A DNA stretch of 18,977 nucleotides from DAITMV01 sp046318595 (GCA_046318595.1 JBKCTV010000053.1:1-18977); one strand, 5' to 3'. Shown: positions 6,204 through 14,496, numbered from the stretch's first letter. Made by a program: numbers and translations. The notes: generated from the sequence alone by a model not told the origin.

Positions 6204-8702
6204 TCAATCCGCCACGGCCTCATAGATCCCGATATATGCCCTGGGATTGGACAGCGCAGCATCTTGCTTATGAAACCGCCGCTTGGTCGAGAAAGTATCC
6301 AGCCCGTGGTCACGGCCAAAGAGCTCGATCAAATCGTCTTCGTGGTCAGGGCTCTCAGCAATGAATTGCGCCGAAGTTGGTTTTTGGTTGTCCGCCAGCA
6401 CCAACCGAATCTTTTGCCAGTCCTCGAAGAAGTACTCCTCGAGCAAGGGAATGATCCGGTTGCGAAACACCTCTTTTAGTGCATCAAACTGAGCCTGTCC
6501 GTCGGCAATCTGTTTCAAGCCGGTGAAATAGGCATGGCCAATGCAGTGGTCACGGTCGTAAAGTGCTTCGATGCGCCGGTTGATTGCCGCCAGCATCTTC
6601 GGGATATTGATGACTTCATCATCAAGCGAGATGCGCAAACCAGCCAGTGGTGCACCTGCTTCATCACCGGCATCCGGAAGGATGGGCACAAATTCAAAAC
6701 GGCGGCGAAGCGCAGTGTCCAGCAGCGCCAGCGACCGATCTGCCGTGTTCATCGTGCCGATGATGTCCACGTTGGCAGGGACGCTGAATGGCTCACCGGA
6801 GTAAGGAAGTGTCACCGTCACCGCATGTGGACCACCTTCACGCTTGTCAGCCTCGATCAGGGTGATCAGTTCACCAAAGATCTTGCTGATGTTGCCCCGG
6901 TTGATCTCATCGATGACCATGGCGAATCGCTGATTCGGTGCCAGACGTGCCCGGCGACAAAGGTCTTTGAACACCCCAGAGCGGATTTCGTACTGCACAT
7001 CAGACTCGTCTGCGCCGCTGGTCAGGACCGGGCGCAAGCCCTCGACAAATTCTTCGTAGCCATAGGATTGGTGGAAAGTGACGAAGCTGTAACGCTGGAC
7101 GGCGCCGGCAGGCTCGGGTCCTTTTTTCAGTTCGTCGACCAACTCCGTGAGGTGCGCGCAGTCATCTTGCCAATCACCGGCAAAGTGCCAGAACGAAGTC
7201 TCGGTCTTGTCGAAGATCGCCGGGGTGATGCGGACCTTCATGTTGACCGTGGTGGATTCGTCAACCGTGTGGTTTTGCAGGGTACGCCACAGCGTGTTTT
7301 GAATGATGCTCAGCTTGGCCCCTTTCTTTGCCGCCACAGCTTGCGTGAAAGGATGCTTGGCAATGTCACTGACCTTGGCCGACGCGGTCTTGCCACCCAT
7401 TTCGTACATGGCAGCGGCTGCCACCTCCCACCACTTCAGGTGCGAGAAGTTGTCGGCAATGAACTGCTGGTGCCACTCATCATCAGACACGTCGGCGGTG
7501 GCGCGCTCATAATCTCGCTTGAGCAGTTGCATAAGCGTATACGTTTTTCCGGTGCCGGGTGGCCCATAGTAGATGCGGTTGAGACAACTGTCTGCTGTCT
7601 TTTTGCTGCCTATAAACGTGGCGGACGGCATGAGTAGCGCAGACCCGTCGCCCAAGCTAGCGGCTTCAATTGGTTCACCTGCTAGCGCGGCAACTTCTGC
7701 CAGGTCCGTGCCGAAAAACGGCTTCAGAAAAGTGGCCTCAAATTCAGGCAGGTCGTGAGCCGCCACCTGCCAGAAGGTCGAATTGCCCTGAGGCGACCAG
7801 TTCTTGGAGTTAGCGGTGTAACGGTCTGTACGCTGGGCAGACTTGAGCACGCGGTAGCTGCGCTGCAACCAACCGTCACCCTTGTCGCTGGGTACGGCAG
7901 CCGATGTGAACTGAGCAATCCGCTGCGGGCTGTTGCCGTGGCACAGGAAGAACAGGGTGCCCACCGGTGCCTCCAAGAACCTCTTGCCTTGCTCCTTGCC
8001 AGTGTCACGGTGCATCACCGCCCAGTGGTCGTCCAGATACTGCTGGCGCTCGGCATCGGTGAAATTGGGTGGGTTGCCGTGTGAGAGCTTCCAGATCGCC
8101 AGGTTTTTTTGGCTCCATGCCTCCCACACCTGCCGCCCGAACTCCAGAATTCCCAGACCACCAGGCCGTTTGGCCACTGTGGCTTGCTGCAGCGTGGCCA
8201 TGCTTTGGCTGGCTGTACTGCTTAAGAACACCGCCAGCGGCGCACGCTTGAAGATGTCCACGATCACCGGCGTCTGGCGGTTTTGGTAGTGGAAGGCGAT
8301 CTTCCACTTGAAGGCTTCACCCAGATGCTCAAATGACTCGATTGCATTCAGATCGCCCTGAGCAGCCCAGTCAGCCACCTGCACCACGAAGCCGCGGACT
8401 TTCTCGAAGGCATCTTGTGCCGTGGCGCCCAGCGATGAATACCAGCCGTGTGTATCCGAATAGGAAAGCTTGGCGTCAGATTTCTTATCCTCGGTGTCTT
8501 TGCGCGAGAACACGCCGAACTTGAACGACGATCCTCCCCAGATGCTGCCCAGCTCGTCCAGCCGCGATTCGATCCAGTAGGTGAAGCTGTCCTTCGAGCC
8601 TGCCTGTGTGTACTCGTCCAGCGTCATCGTGGCCAACCGCGAGGCGGGCCAAACCGACAGAAACTCATCCCACAGGGCGTACTGCTTTTGTGAATCGATC
8701 AT
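6204..8702 (-). CDS. mcrB: McrB family AAA+ GTPase with long N-terminal region
   Basis: 832 aa. The C-terminal half is a clear McrB motor: Walker A GPPGTGKT (380-387), the FHQSYGYEEFVEGLRP signature (543-558), Walker B MVIDEI (595-600), the McrB-specific NTADRS (652-657) and an arginine stretch LRRRF (665-669). NTADRS is the GTP-binding signature of McrB. The N-terminal 360 residues should read the target DNA. They are much longer than the E. coli McrB N-domain and contain a possible EVE/PUA-like part at about 240-325 (GTLFFLCHGN, WLQRSYRVL), as in McrB relatives that bind modified bases; this is a weak call. A strong GAGGGG ribosome site sits 5 nt before the ATG. The 30-nt gap from the helicase gene is the largest in the operon. 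Confidence 0.93.
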   Translation of the reverse strand: MIDSQKQYALWDEFLSVWPASRLATMTLDEYTQAGSKDSFTYWIESRLDELGSIWGGSSFKFGVFSRKDTEDKKSDAKLSYSDTHGWYSSLGATAQDAFEKVRGFVVQVADWAAQGDLNAIESFEHLGEAFKWKIAFHYQNRQTPVIVDIFKRAPLAVFLSSTASQSMATLQQATVAKRPGGLGILEFGRQVWEAWSQKNLAIWKLSHGNPPNFTDAERQQYLDDHWAVMHRDTGKEQGKRFLEAPVGTLFFLCHGNSPQRIAQFTSAAVPSDKGDGWLQRSYRVLKSAQRTDRYTANSKNWSPQGNSTFWQVAAHDLPEFEATFLKPFFGTDLAEVAALAGEPIEAASLGDGSALLMPSATFIGSKKTADSCLNRIYYGPPGTGKTYTLMQLLKRDYERATADVSDDEWHQQFIADNFSHLKWWEVAAAAMYEMGGKTASAKVSDIAKHPFTQAVAAKKGAKLSIIQNTLWRTLQNHTVDESTTVNMKVRITPAIFDKTETSFWHFAGDWQDDCAHLTELVDELKKGPEPAGAVQRYSFVTFHQSYGYEEFVEGLRPVLTSGADESDVQYEIRSGVFKDLCRRARLAPNQRFAMVIDEINRGNISKIFGELITLIEADKREGGPHAVTVTLPYSGEPFSVPANVDIIGTMNTADRSLALLDTALRRRFEFVPILPDAGDEAGAPLAGLRISLDDEVINIPKMLAAINRRIEALYDRDHCIGHAYFTGLKQIADGQAQFDALKEVFRNRIIPLLEEYFFEDWQKIRLVLADNQKPTSAQFIAESPDHEDDLIELFGRDHGLDTFSTKRRFHKQDAALSNPRAYIGIYEAVAD

Positions 8703-8732
8703 TTCTTCCCCTCGAAGGTAGCCAATCTCTGA

Positions 8733-11273
8733 TTAATCAATTGCCACCACCGTGTCATAAAGTCCGTAATGAGTCAGCCCTTGATGGCTGGGTATGCCGG
8801 TGTACCGCAGCGAGGCATCTTCATACCGCCGGAACGCAAACACCGCCTGGTTCATCTGCTCGGTGTTGAAGACCTTGAGGCGAACCAACAGATGAAAGTC
8901 TTGAACCGTCAGGCCGGTGACTGTCAAAAATAGATCTGGCTCAAGCTTGGTGATAACGTCCTGCAGCGTGTTCTCCCGGAAGTCGGTGAGGTACATGAAG
9001 GCCGGAATGCGGGTAGCAAACTTGATCAGCTTCTCCTGCACCAGCTTGCGTTTTGATTTGTATTCCCGCTCTTCGTCGGACAGCTCTTTCTTTTCTTTCT
9101 TACTCAGGTCACCTTCTTTAGCCTTGTTTTTCAGCCCCTTGACCTTCTCGCTCTTGTTGATGATGGTCTCAATGACGTTGTCGCCCAAAGAACGCCATCC
9201 CTCAATGCGTTCGACAGCCGCCATGGCATCAGGGTTGTCCAAAATCCGGCGTAATGTGCCGTTGTCTACGTTGACCAGTAAGGCGCTTTCCCACTTGCGT
9301 GCAAGCAGCGTGGCCGACGTGCCGGCCATCGCAATGTCCAGAATGCCACCTGCGTCAATTTGCGTCATGTTGGCGCCGTCATATGCCAATACGGGCAGAA
9401 AAGCCACCAGATCCTTGACCGCGTTTTCCGGGTTGGACTCATTGGGCGATAGGCCAATGCCGTACTCGCACAGCTGTCGCAGCGCACGCGTGGGAGCAAA
9501 ATCAAAAACGAAGCACACGGGCTTCAGAATTTCTTCCTCATTCGGGTTGTCGCCGTTCGGGTTTTTGATCGACCATGGCGACTGCACACGGAACGCTGCC
9601 TGAAAATAGGTCTCAGGTGACTTGAGGTTTCGCAACATCAAGATCGACGACCACTGCGCCACCGTCACGCCTGTCGTGAGCTTGCCGCAAGACAATGTGA
9701 TGGTTTGGCTCTTGAACCCACTGCCAATCGCGCGGCGGACCGGAGGTAATGCTTCCAGGCCAATGCCTGCTGAAGACCCAGCAGCAACGATCACTTCATA
9801 CCCATGCCAGAAAGTATTTTGTTTTTCGGCCAGTAGATTGGCCATGGCATGGCAAGCTGCCACATTAGGCATGAACCAGAACGAATGCTGCAAATAAGGC
9901 AGCAGCCGCACATCTGAATAAGGGAATGGTGGCCGCGACCCGGCTTTCAGCAATTCAGTGGAATGTGCCGTATGGCCACCACGAATGATGTCCAGCCACT
10001 TCTGCACATCACCCTTGTGTTTGAATGTGGCGCTCGGGCCAACCCCTGATGCCTCGAAAAAGGCATTGAGATCAAACTCATCAAACTCTCCGCCGCTGGC
10101 CACTGCCAGCAATTCATCGGGCATTTGGTAAGTCAAGAGCCGCATCTGCGGTAACGAGCCGTAAGGGTTGCGTTGCCCGGGATACTGGTTGGCAAATTCG
10201 GCCTTGGCGCGCTGCTCGTCTGTGTAGGTCCAATTGAAAATCTGTTCTTCGATGAATTCGCCGGTAGCCAACGCTTTGAAGGGCGTGCCGGACAGGTACA
10301 GGTATGCACGCGTGGTGATGGGCAAGAACTCAGCTTCTTGGTCGGCCAATACGGTCAAGTCCTCGTTGACGCCATCAAGTTCGCCGCCGTATTCGAGCTT
10401 GGCCTCTTTCTTGGCCACTGCATCTTCCTCGCCTTCAAACAGCTCCTTGGCGGTGTCGCGCCAGGCACCAAAGTGGTATTCATCGAACACCACCAGATCC
10501 CAGTTCACCGTGTGCAGCCATTCGTTGCGGGGCTTGATATTGCCCAAGGTGTCGCGGCCGAGCAGGTCCTGAAACGAACCAAAGTAAACAACGGGCTTGT
10601 TCTTATCGATTTGCGTGGGGTCACTGCCCGAATTGCGGGACAAATATTGCCACCCGTCAAAATCGACATGGCTTTCCAGGTCGGTCTGCCAAGCGTCTTC
10701 CACCGCTGGCTTGAAGGTCAAAACCAGCACGCGCTTGGCACCAAGCTCCTTGGCTAGCTGGTAGGTGGTAAACGTCTTACCAAAGCGCATCTTGGCGTTC
10801 CACAGAAAGCGTGGCGCGGCATTCGCATCCTCGGCCCAAATGGACTGGTAGTAGTCCAGCGTCTTGTTCACCGCCTCGGCCTGTTCGGCACGCATGCCAA
10901 AAGCCTCGTGGTGCGTACCTGTGAGCCGCTGGCCAGTGCGCAGTTCTGTGAGCACGGTCTTGACGTCGTCGACCGTGCAACGGACCCATTCCAGCTCGGG
11001 ATTGTCCAGCCCCTTCTTGACCAGCGCTGCACGCACTTCATGGTCAGAGAAGATGCTCCCATCATCGCGCTCTGCCGCCTCGTCCAGCACGATGGTGTAG
11101 TTCTTGATTGCGGCGGTCTTCAACTGTTCGGCCACGCGCAACGCCACGTCACGCGTGGTTTGCCCCACCTTGAGCAAACCGGCATGATCCTCATCCGAAA
11201 TGGTGTAAGCGTAGATGCGCGGCCTGGCGGTTGGTTTGGGTGCGAGGATGTCCTCGACGGTGGGCTTATTCAT
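8733..11273 (-). CDS. GIY-YIG (T5orf172-like) nuclease fused to SF2 helicase
   Basis: 846 aa from the ATG at 11273; a GTG at 11285 adds four residues. The N-terminus (about 18-85) has the GIY-YIG-like pattern RIYAYTI, then GLLKVGQTTRDVALRV, then a candidate catalytic Glu79 in SDHEV. An SF2 helicase follows: Q-motif-like MRAEQAEAV, Walker A AKMRFGKT (Lys166), DEYH box (264-267), SGTPF (328-332) and a motif-VI-like QAAFRVQSP near 575. A strongly charged Lys/Glu stretch lies at about 715-755. The architecture is that of an R subunit which translocates on DNA and cuts with the GIY-YIG nuclease, partnered by the methylases encoded just upstream. It overlaps the methylase stop by 8 nt. Cleavage specificity is not predictable. 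Confidence 0.85.
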   Translation of the reverse strand: MNKPTVEDILAPKPTARPRIYAYTISDEDHAGLLKVGQTTRDVALRVAEQLKTAAIKNYTIVLDEAAERDDGSIFSDHEVRAALVKKGLDNPELEWVRCTVDDVKTVLTELRTGQRLTGTHHEAFGMRAEQAEAVNKTLDYYQSIWAEDANAAPRFLWNAKMRFGKTFTTYQLAKELGAKRVLVLTFKPAVEDAWQTDLESHVDFDGWQYLSRNSGSDPTQIDKNKPVVYFGSFQDLLGRDTLGNIKPRNEWLHTVNWDLVVFDEYHFGAWRDTAKELFEGEEDAVAKKEAKLEYGGELDGVNEDLTVLADQEAEFLPITTRAYLYLSGTPFKALATGEFIEEQIFNWTYTDEQRAKAEFANQYPGQRNPYGSLPQMRLLTYQMPDELLAVASGGEFDEFDLNAFFEASGVGPSATFKHKGDVQKWLDIIRGGHTAHSTELLKAGSRPPFPYSDVRLLPYLQHSFWFMPNVAACHAMANLLAEKQNTFWHGYEVIVAAGSSAGIGLEALPPVRRAIGSGFKSQTITLSCGKLTTGVTVAQWSSILMLRNLKSPETYFQAAFRVQSPWSIKNPNGDNPNEEEILKPVCFVFDFAPTRALRQLCEYGIGLSPNESNPENAVKDLVAFLPVLAYDGANMTQIDAGGILDIAMAGTSATLLARKWESALLVNVDNGTLRRILDNPDAMAAVERIEGWRSLGDNVIETIINKSEKVKGLKNKAKEGDLSKKEKKELSDEEREYKSKRKLVQEKLIKFATRIPAFMYLTDFRENTLQDVITKLEPDLFLTVTGLTVQDFHLLVRLKVFNTEQMNQAVFAFRRYEDASLRYTGIPSHQGLTHYGLYDTVVAID

Positions 11274-12915
11274 CGTCGACTTCACTCACTTCGACATCGC
11301 CCAACAGGTCGCTCGACAGATCCATCGGGCGGACCACCTTTTCGATAAAGTCGATTTCGTCTTGTGTGATGCCATACCTGGCATACAGATCTGCGTCGGA
11401 CCACGGCCGACTCCAGTCCTGCTTGGGCACAAACGTGTAAACCTTACGCGTGGTGTCCTGTGAAGGCTTGTGCAGCAGGATCAAAAGACGCGTCAGGCGG
11501 CATGTCAAATAGGACAACGCGTTTTCAGCTTCTGCCTTGGTCGCGAAGGGGCCGATGCAGAGGTAGGTTTCTGAACAAACGCTGCCCGGCTCACCGATGA
11601 AGGGCGTGCTCAGGATTCGATGTGGATAGGTATCACGGTTGCCGGTCCCTGGGGCTGCTCTGCCTACGTAAATTTTCCAGCAATCAATTAGCTCCGTCCC
11701 AATTTCAACCTCGTTTCGCCCCACATAACCAGTCCCGCCATTTTGGTAAATGAGGATATCACCCGCCTTCTTGGTTTTTCGCCCGCGAAAGAACGTTCTG
11801 AATCCAAATGGGCGCAATGAACTGACAAGACCGTCAAATCTTAGGCTTTCATCTGGAACAAGCACTCCCGAACTACTCTCAACTGCCATCACTTTCTTGA
11901 GAACAGACAGCCCTTCGTTGAATCGGATAAATACGTCTGCGCCGTTCTCTTGAAGTGTCCGCGTTGCTGTGGAAACAGGCCAATCCTTGAAGTGCGTACT
12001 GACCTGGCAAAGGCCGCGATGGTCACGATTCCAGAGGAAATAGCACACACCGCCTTTCAGGCCCACACCAGGAAAAACGTCAGAGGCGCTGAGGTAGTCG
12101 TCAATCGACCTCAGGCGATCGTCTGAAAGCATTGACTCTCGGAAATCATCCAGCCCTTTGCCACCGGCAAACCAGCGCGCTGGAATGATCATGGACAGAT
12201 ACCGGGGCTCAAGCTGTTTCGCCTGCTCTACAAACATCTGATAGATGGGCGCAGCGCTTGTGCCGTAGCCGCCGTCGCTGAGCTGGTACGGCGGATTGCC
12301 AATAATGACGTCGAATTGCATTGCGTCTCCAAACAACTCGGCCATGCGAGTTTTGATGTTGTCGGTGTGAATGAAAGCGTAAGCATGGGTCTCCATGTCG
12401 CCACCCCGGTCCAGCGCTTGTTGGCTGGCGCCGCAGTAACTGCATTTGCCATTGACCCAAGTGTGCTCAGTGCGCTCGAACCAAATATTGCCTGCCTCGG
12501 TGGCAAAGCCTTTGGCCACAGCGTGCGGCCCATTGGCCCATTTGGAGCAATACAGGCTGCGCCGAGCCAGCAGACTGGTCAGCCGTGTGATACCGATACC
12601 AAACACCTGCTGGGTCAGGATGTGATTCACGCGTTCCTGCAGGTCGGGAATTTGCCCAGCCAACCCTTTGACGAGGCGGGTTGTGATCTCGCGGAGAAAT
12701 ACACCGGACTTGGTGAACGGATCCAAGAATTTCACTGATGAGTCAGACCACAGGTCTGCTCCATCATGGTCGGTGGCCCACGTCTGGGCCACCATGTCCA
12801 ACATGCTGTTGGCCAACTCAGGCGGCGTGAACACCTCATCGTTTGACAAATTGGCGATGCAGGTCAGCACATCAGGGTTGCGCCCGCGCAGCGTGAAACT
12901 GACTTGTTGATTCAT
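11266..12915 (-). CDS. Eco57I-like N6-adenine DNA methyltransferase
   Basis: 549 aa. It begins with EVFTPPELANSMLD (27-40), the usual N6-adenine methylase lead-in. Motif I reads LDPFTKSGVF (64-73), off the normal DPxxGxG. Motif IV is intact: DVIIGNPPY (202-210), the catalytic loop for adenine-N6 transfer. Cys123, Cys158 and Cys161 (YCSKW, KCSYC) could form part of a zinc site between motifs I and IV. The C-terminal 300 residues, with IIPARWFAGGKGLDDF and a later YVGRNEVEIG region, should hold target recognition as in Eco57I-type enzymes. The ATG overlaps the preceding gene as ATGA and has a strong GGGAGG ribosome site. It probably works with the small methylase-fold protein before it and protects host DNA from the helicase-nuclease after it. 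Confidence 0.88.
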   Translation of the reverse strand: MNQQVSFTLRGRNPDVLTCIANLSNDEVFTPPELANSMLDMVAQTWATDHDGADLWSDSSVKFLDPFTKSGVFLREITTRLVKGLAGQIPDLQERVNHILTQQVFGIGITRLTSLLARRSLYCSKWANGPHAVAKGFATEAGNIWFERTEHTWVNGKCSYCGASQQALDRGGDMETHAYAFIHTDNIKTRMAELFGDAMQFDVIIGNPPYQLSDGGYGTSAAPIYQMFVEQAKQLEPRYLSMIIPARWFAGGKGLDDFRESMLSDDRLRSIDDYLSASDVFPGVGLKGGVCYFLWNRDHRGLCQVSTHFKDWPVSTATRTLQENGADVFIRFNEGLSVLKKVMAVESSSGVLVPDESLRFDGLVSSLRPFGFRTFFRGRKTKKAGDILIYQNGGTGYVGRNEVEIGTELIDCWKIYVGRAAPGTGNRDTYPHRILSTPFIGEPGSVCSETYLCIGPFATKAEAENALSYLTCRLTRLLILLHKPSQDTTRKVYTFVPKQDWSRPWSDADLYARYGITQDEIDFIEKVVRPMDLSSDLLGDVEVSEVDDE

Positions 12916-13559
12916 GTGACCTCCCGAGGCAGGTTGTTTGCCTCAAGCGCGGCCAGCTCGCGCATGGTCATCGGCGCATAGGTTTTGATGGGCGTGAAAA
13001 TTTCGTGCTTCCCGAACAGCGATCCCTCGGCGCTGAAGTTGGCAGAACCGGTCAACACATCCAACCGAAAATCACGGCGCTGAAACTTGCCCTTGCCCAA
13101 GTAACCCCACTCTGCAAACGCGATGGGTTGGCCGTCACTGGCACGCATGGTCAGTGCATCGCCGTGCAGGATGTTGGTCTTCAACACGTGCATGGCAGCC
13201 AAACACAGATCGTCCTCGTCGCTTGTCTGGGTATATTCAACGAATATTTCCAAGGCGTTTTCACGACATTCGGCAACGTTATCGGGCAGTAATTCAATAC
13301 CATAAATGCACATCAAGGCCAGCAAAGCGTAATGCCGTCGCTCGAAGTCGGACTTACCGTATTTCAGTTCAACGGCTGCCAGTTTGCGCATCAAGATGCG
13401 CGCAATGAAGTTGCCGCTGCCGCAAGCTGGCTCCAGGAACCGAGCGTCAATGCGTTCGCTCTCGGCCTTGACCAGGTCGAGCATGGCCTCGACCATCCAT
13501 GGCGGGGTGAATACCTCGCCGTGGTCTACTACACGCTGTTTTGATTTAACCAGTGTCAC
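12912..13559 (-). CDS. Small methyltransferase-fold subunit lacking the NPPY motif
   Basis: 215 aa. It carries the lead-in GEVFTPPWMVEAMLDL (14-29), a textbook SAM motif I FLEPACGSGNF (41-51), an acidic motif II YGIELL (86-91) and HGD (132-134). Where motif IV should be, the sequence is DVLTGSANF (167-175), which lines up with DVIIGNPPY of the next protein; the catalytic Asn-Pro-Pro-Tyr is lost. It should bind SAM but not methylate by itself, and is probably the partner of the 549-aa methylase. It starts at GTG, supported by a GAGG ribosome site 7 nt upstream, only 9 nt after the VapC stop, and ends in an ATGA overlap with the large methylase. Confidence 0.82.
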   Translation of the reverse strand: MTLVKSKQRVVDHGEVFTPPWMVEAMLDLVKAESERIDARFLEPACGSGNFIARILMRKLAAVELKYGKSDFERRHYALLALMCIYGIELLPDNVAECRENALEIFVEYTQTSDEDDLCLAAMHVLKTNILHGDALTMRASDGQPIAFAEWGYLGKGKFQRRDFRLDVLTGSANFSAEGSLFGKHEIFTPIKTYAPMTMRELAALEANNLPREVT

Positions 13560-13568
13560 GAATAAACC

Positions 13569-13967
13569 TCACTCCGGCGCCACTAATCTGACGCTCGGAA
13601 AATAATTCTTATAACGCCGAGTATCTCGGGTTAATACCGGCAGGCCGCTGACAGCGGCGTGAGCACCGATAAAAAAATCCCCGAGCACATTGTTTTTCAC
13701 ACCCCCACTGCGGCGGTACTGCACAAAGGCCTTGCCAGCAAGGAACAGGGCTGGCTTGGGAATTTCCAGCATGCGCAGTTCCATGCCATCGAGCACTTGG
13801 TCCAGCGCCTCGACGGTAGAAAACGTCAGCGACAGCTCGGAGTAGATGATGGGATTGATGGCCAGCCGGTGCACCTTGGACTGGGCCTGCAACTGTGCGA
13901 TGGACCAGTCGGCCCAGTCCGGGTCGTTTTCCAGGACATCGACCAGGACGTTGGTGTCGACCAGCAT
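13569..13967 (-). CDS. vapC: VapC-like PIN-domain toxin
   Basis: 132 aa, normal length for VapC. PIN-domain acidic residues are visible: Asp4 in VDTNVLVD, Glu44 in YSELS, Asp97 in LGDFFIGAHA, and the C-terminal TRDTRRYKNYFP with the final Asp. VapC toxins are Mg-dependent RNases that cut tRNA or rRNA until neutralised by the cognate antitoxin. The ATG overlaps the antitoxin stop as TGATG, the usual coupling. What is unusual is that the methylase gene starts only 9 nt downstream, so the toxin-antitoxin pair appears to head the defence operon instead of standing alone. Confidence 0.92.
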   Translation of the reverse strand: MLVDTNVLVDVLENDPDWADWSIAQLQAQSKVHRLAINPIIYSELSLTFSTVEALDQVLDGMELRMLEIPKPALFLAGKAFVQYRRSGGVKNNVLGDFFIGAHAAVSGLPVLTRDTRRYKNYFPSVRLVAPE

Positions 13968-14218
13968 CAGGCCACATTTCCCACATCATCGCGCAGCAGC
14001 GCCATCAGGTCTTGCGTGCGCCACTTGACGTCGGCCTTGCCACGGGCGGCTTCGAACCGGTCAGGCTTGCGCTTGGCTGAGCCCTCGGCCTTGTGGATCA
14101 CCACTTCGCCGTCTTGGTTGACAGCAAAGTCCACCGGCATGCCGGGGTGCAGGCCCAGGGCATCGCGGATCTGTTTGGGGATGGTGACTTGCCCCTTGAT
14201 GGTGAGCGTGGTCGACAT
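13967..14218 (-). CDS. vapB: VapB-like antitoxin, AbrB/MazE-type DNA-binding
   Basis: 83 aa. The N-terminal half is a SpoVT/AbrB swapped-hairpin domain: MSTTLTIKGQVTIPKQIRDALGL, followed by PGMPVDFAVNQDGEVVIH. The C-terminal half (about 48-83) is charged and should wrap the PIN toxin. Antitoxins of this class usually repress their own promoter, here just upstream at 14248-14276, and so may set the expression of the whole downstream operon. A perfect AGGAGG ribosome site lies 4 nt before the ATG. Confidence 0.92.
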   Translation of the reverse strand: MSTTLTIKGQVTIPKQIRDALGLHPGMPVDFAVNQDGEVVIHKAEGSAKRKPDRFEAARGKADVKWRTQDLMALLRDDVGNVA

Positions 14219-14247
14219 GCGGCCTCCTGTGTTTTACGATCGATTCT

Positions 14248-14276
14248 ATAGTAATACCAGCCTGTGATGGTGGCAA
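14248..14276 (-). promoter_or_regulatory. Candidate promoter of the vapBC-defence operon
   Basis: On the minus strand, TTGCCA (14276-14271) is separated by 17 nt from TACTAT (14253-14248), a reasonable sigma-70 arrangement; TAGAAT slightly further down is an alternative -10. Two direct repeats, GTATTGC (14279-14273) and GTATTAC (14257-14251), lie 22 bp apart, two helical turns, and could be antitoxin operators. One copy of the 9-bp GTGATGGTG unit of the neighbouring dyad (14264-14272 on the plus strand) falls inside the promoter. No experiment supports the assignment. Confidence 0.5.
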
Positions 14277-14311
14277 TACATGCGTTTTTGCCAAGCCATA
14301 CAAGAGGGAAC

Positions 14312-14379
14312 AACCATCACCACCGTCACGACCATCACAGACGGGCCCACCGGTGATCTTGGTGATGGTCGTGACGGTG
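14312..14379. repeat. Dyad A: two inverted arrays of three 9-bp units
   Basis: The left arm is AACCATCAC, CACCGTCAC and GACCATCAC (14312-14338), contiguous 9-mers. The right arm is GTGATCTTG, GTGATGGTC and GTGACGGTG (14353-14379). A 14-bp spacer with a central GGGCCC separates them. Further matching arms flank the structure (ACAAGAGGGAA on the left; TTCCCTTTTGTTTT on the right). It lies between the divergent vapB and 208-aa genes and in no plausible coding frame. A second copy of the same architecture is at 15532-15601. Binding-site arrays or replication iterons are the best readings. Confidence 0.85.
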
Positions 14380-14471
14380 ATTCCCTTTTGTTTTACCTTG
14401 TCAGGACGTGCATGTAGGGTGTGAGCTCAACGCAAACCCTCGCACCGATGTCAACGGCATCAGATTTAATA

Positions 14472-14491
14472 TACTGATCTTTTATCCAGTA
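14472..14491. promoter_or_regulatory. LexA-like palindrome at the start of the plus-strand module
   Basis: A perfect palindromic pair, TACTG-N10-CAGTA, has the outline of the E. coli LexA consensus (TACTG-N10-CAGTA), though the inner bases differ: CTGA and CCAG in place of CTGT and ACAG. It overlaps a candidate -10 (TATACT, 14470-14475) and ends 5 nt before the ATG of the 208-aa gene, leaving no room for a Shine-Dalgarno sequence. Whatever binds here should block transcription of the module. A host LexA or an element-encoded repressor are both possible. Confidence 0.5.
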
Positions 14492-14496
14492 TTTTC

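Noticed and set aside
6534..7637. Long plus-strand reading frame (367 codons) opposite the McrB gene
   Set aside because: It lies wholly inside well-conserved McrB motifs on the other strand and its translation shows no family signature.
4832..8702. CoCoNuT-type McrBC system
   Set aside because: McrC has no long coiled-coil extension and there are no TerY-P or related genes nearby.
8733..13559. BREX, DISARM or standard type I/III restriction
   Set aside because: No PglZ, BrxL, DrmA/B, HsdS or type III Mod is present; the helicase carries GIY-YIG and the methylase is split in another way.
14312..14400. Dyad A as a bidirectional terminator
   Set aside because: The flanking genes diverge from it, so transcripts do not arrive from either side; the T-rich part is only on one flank.
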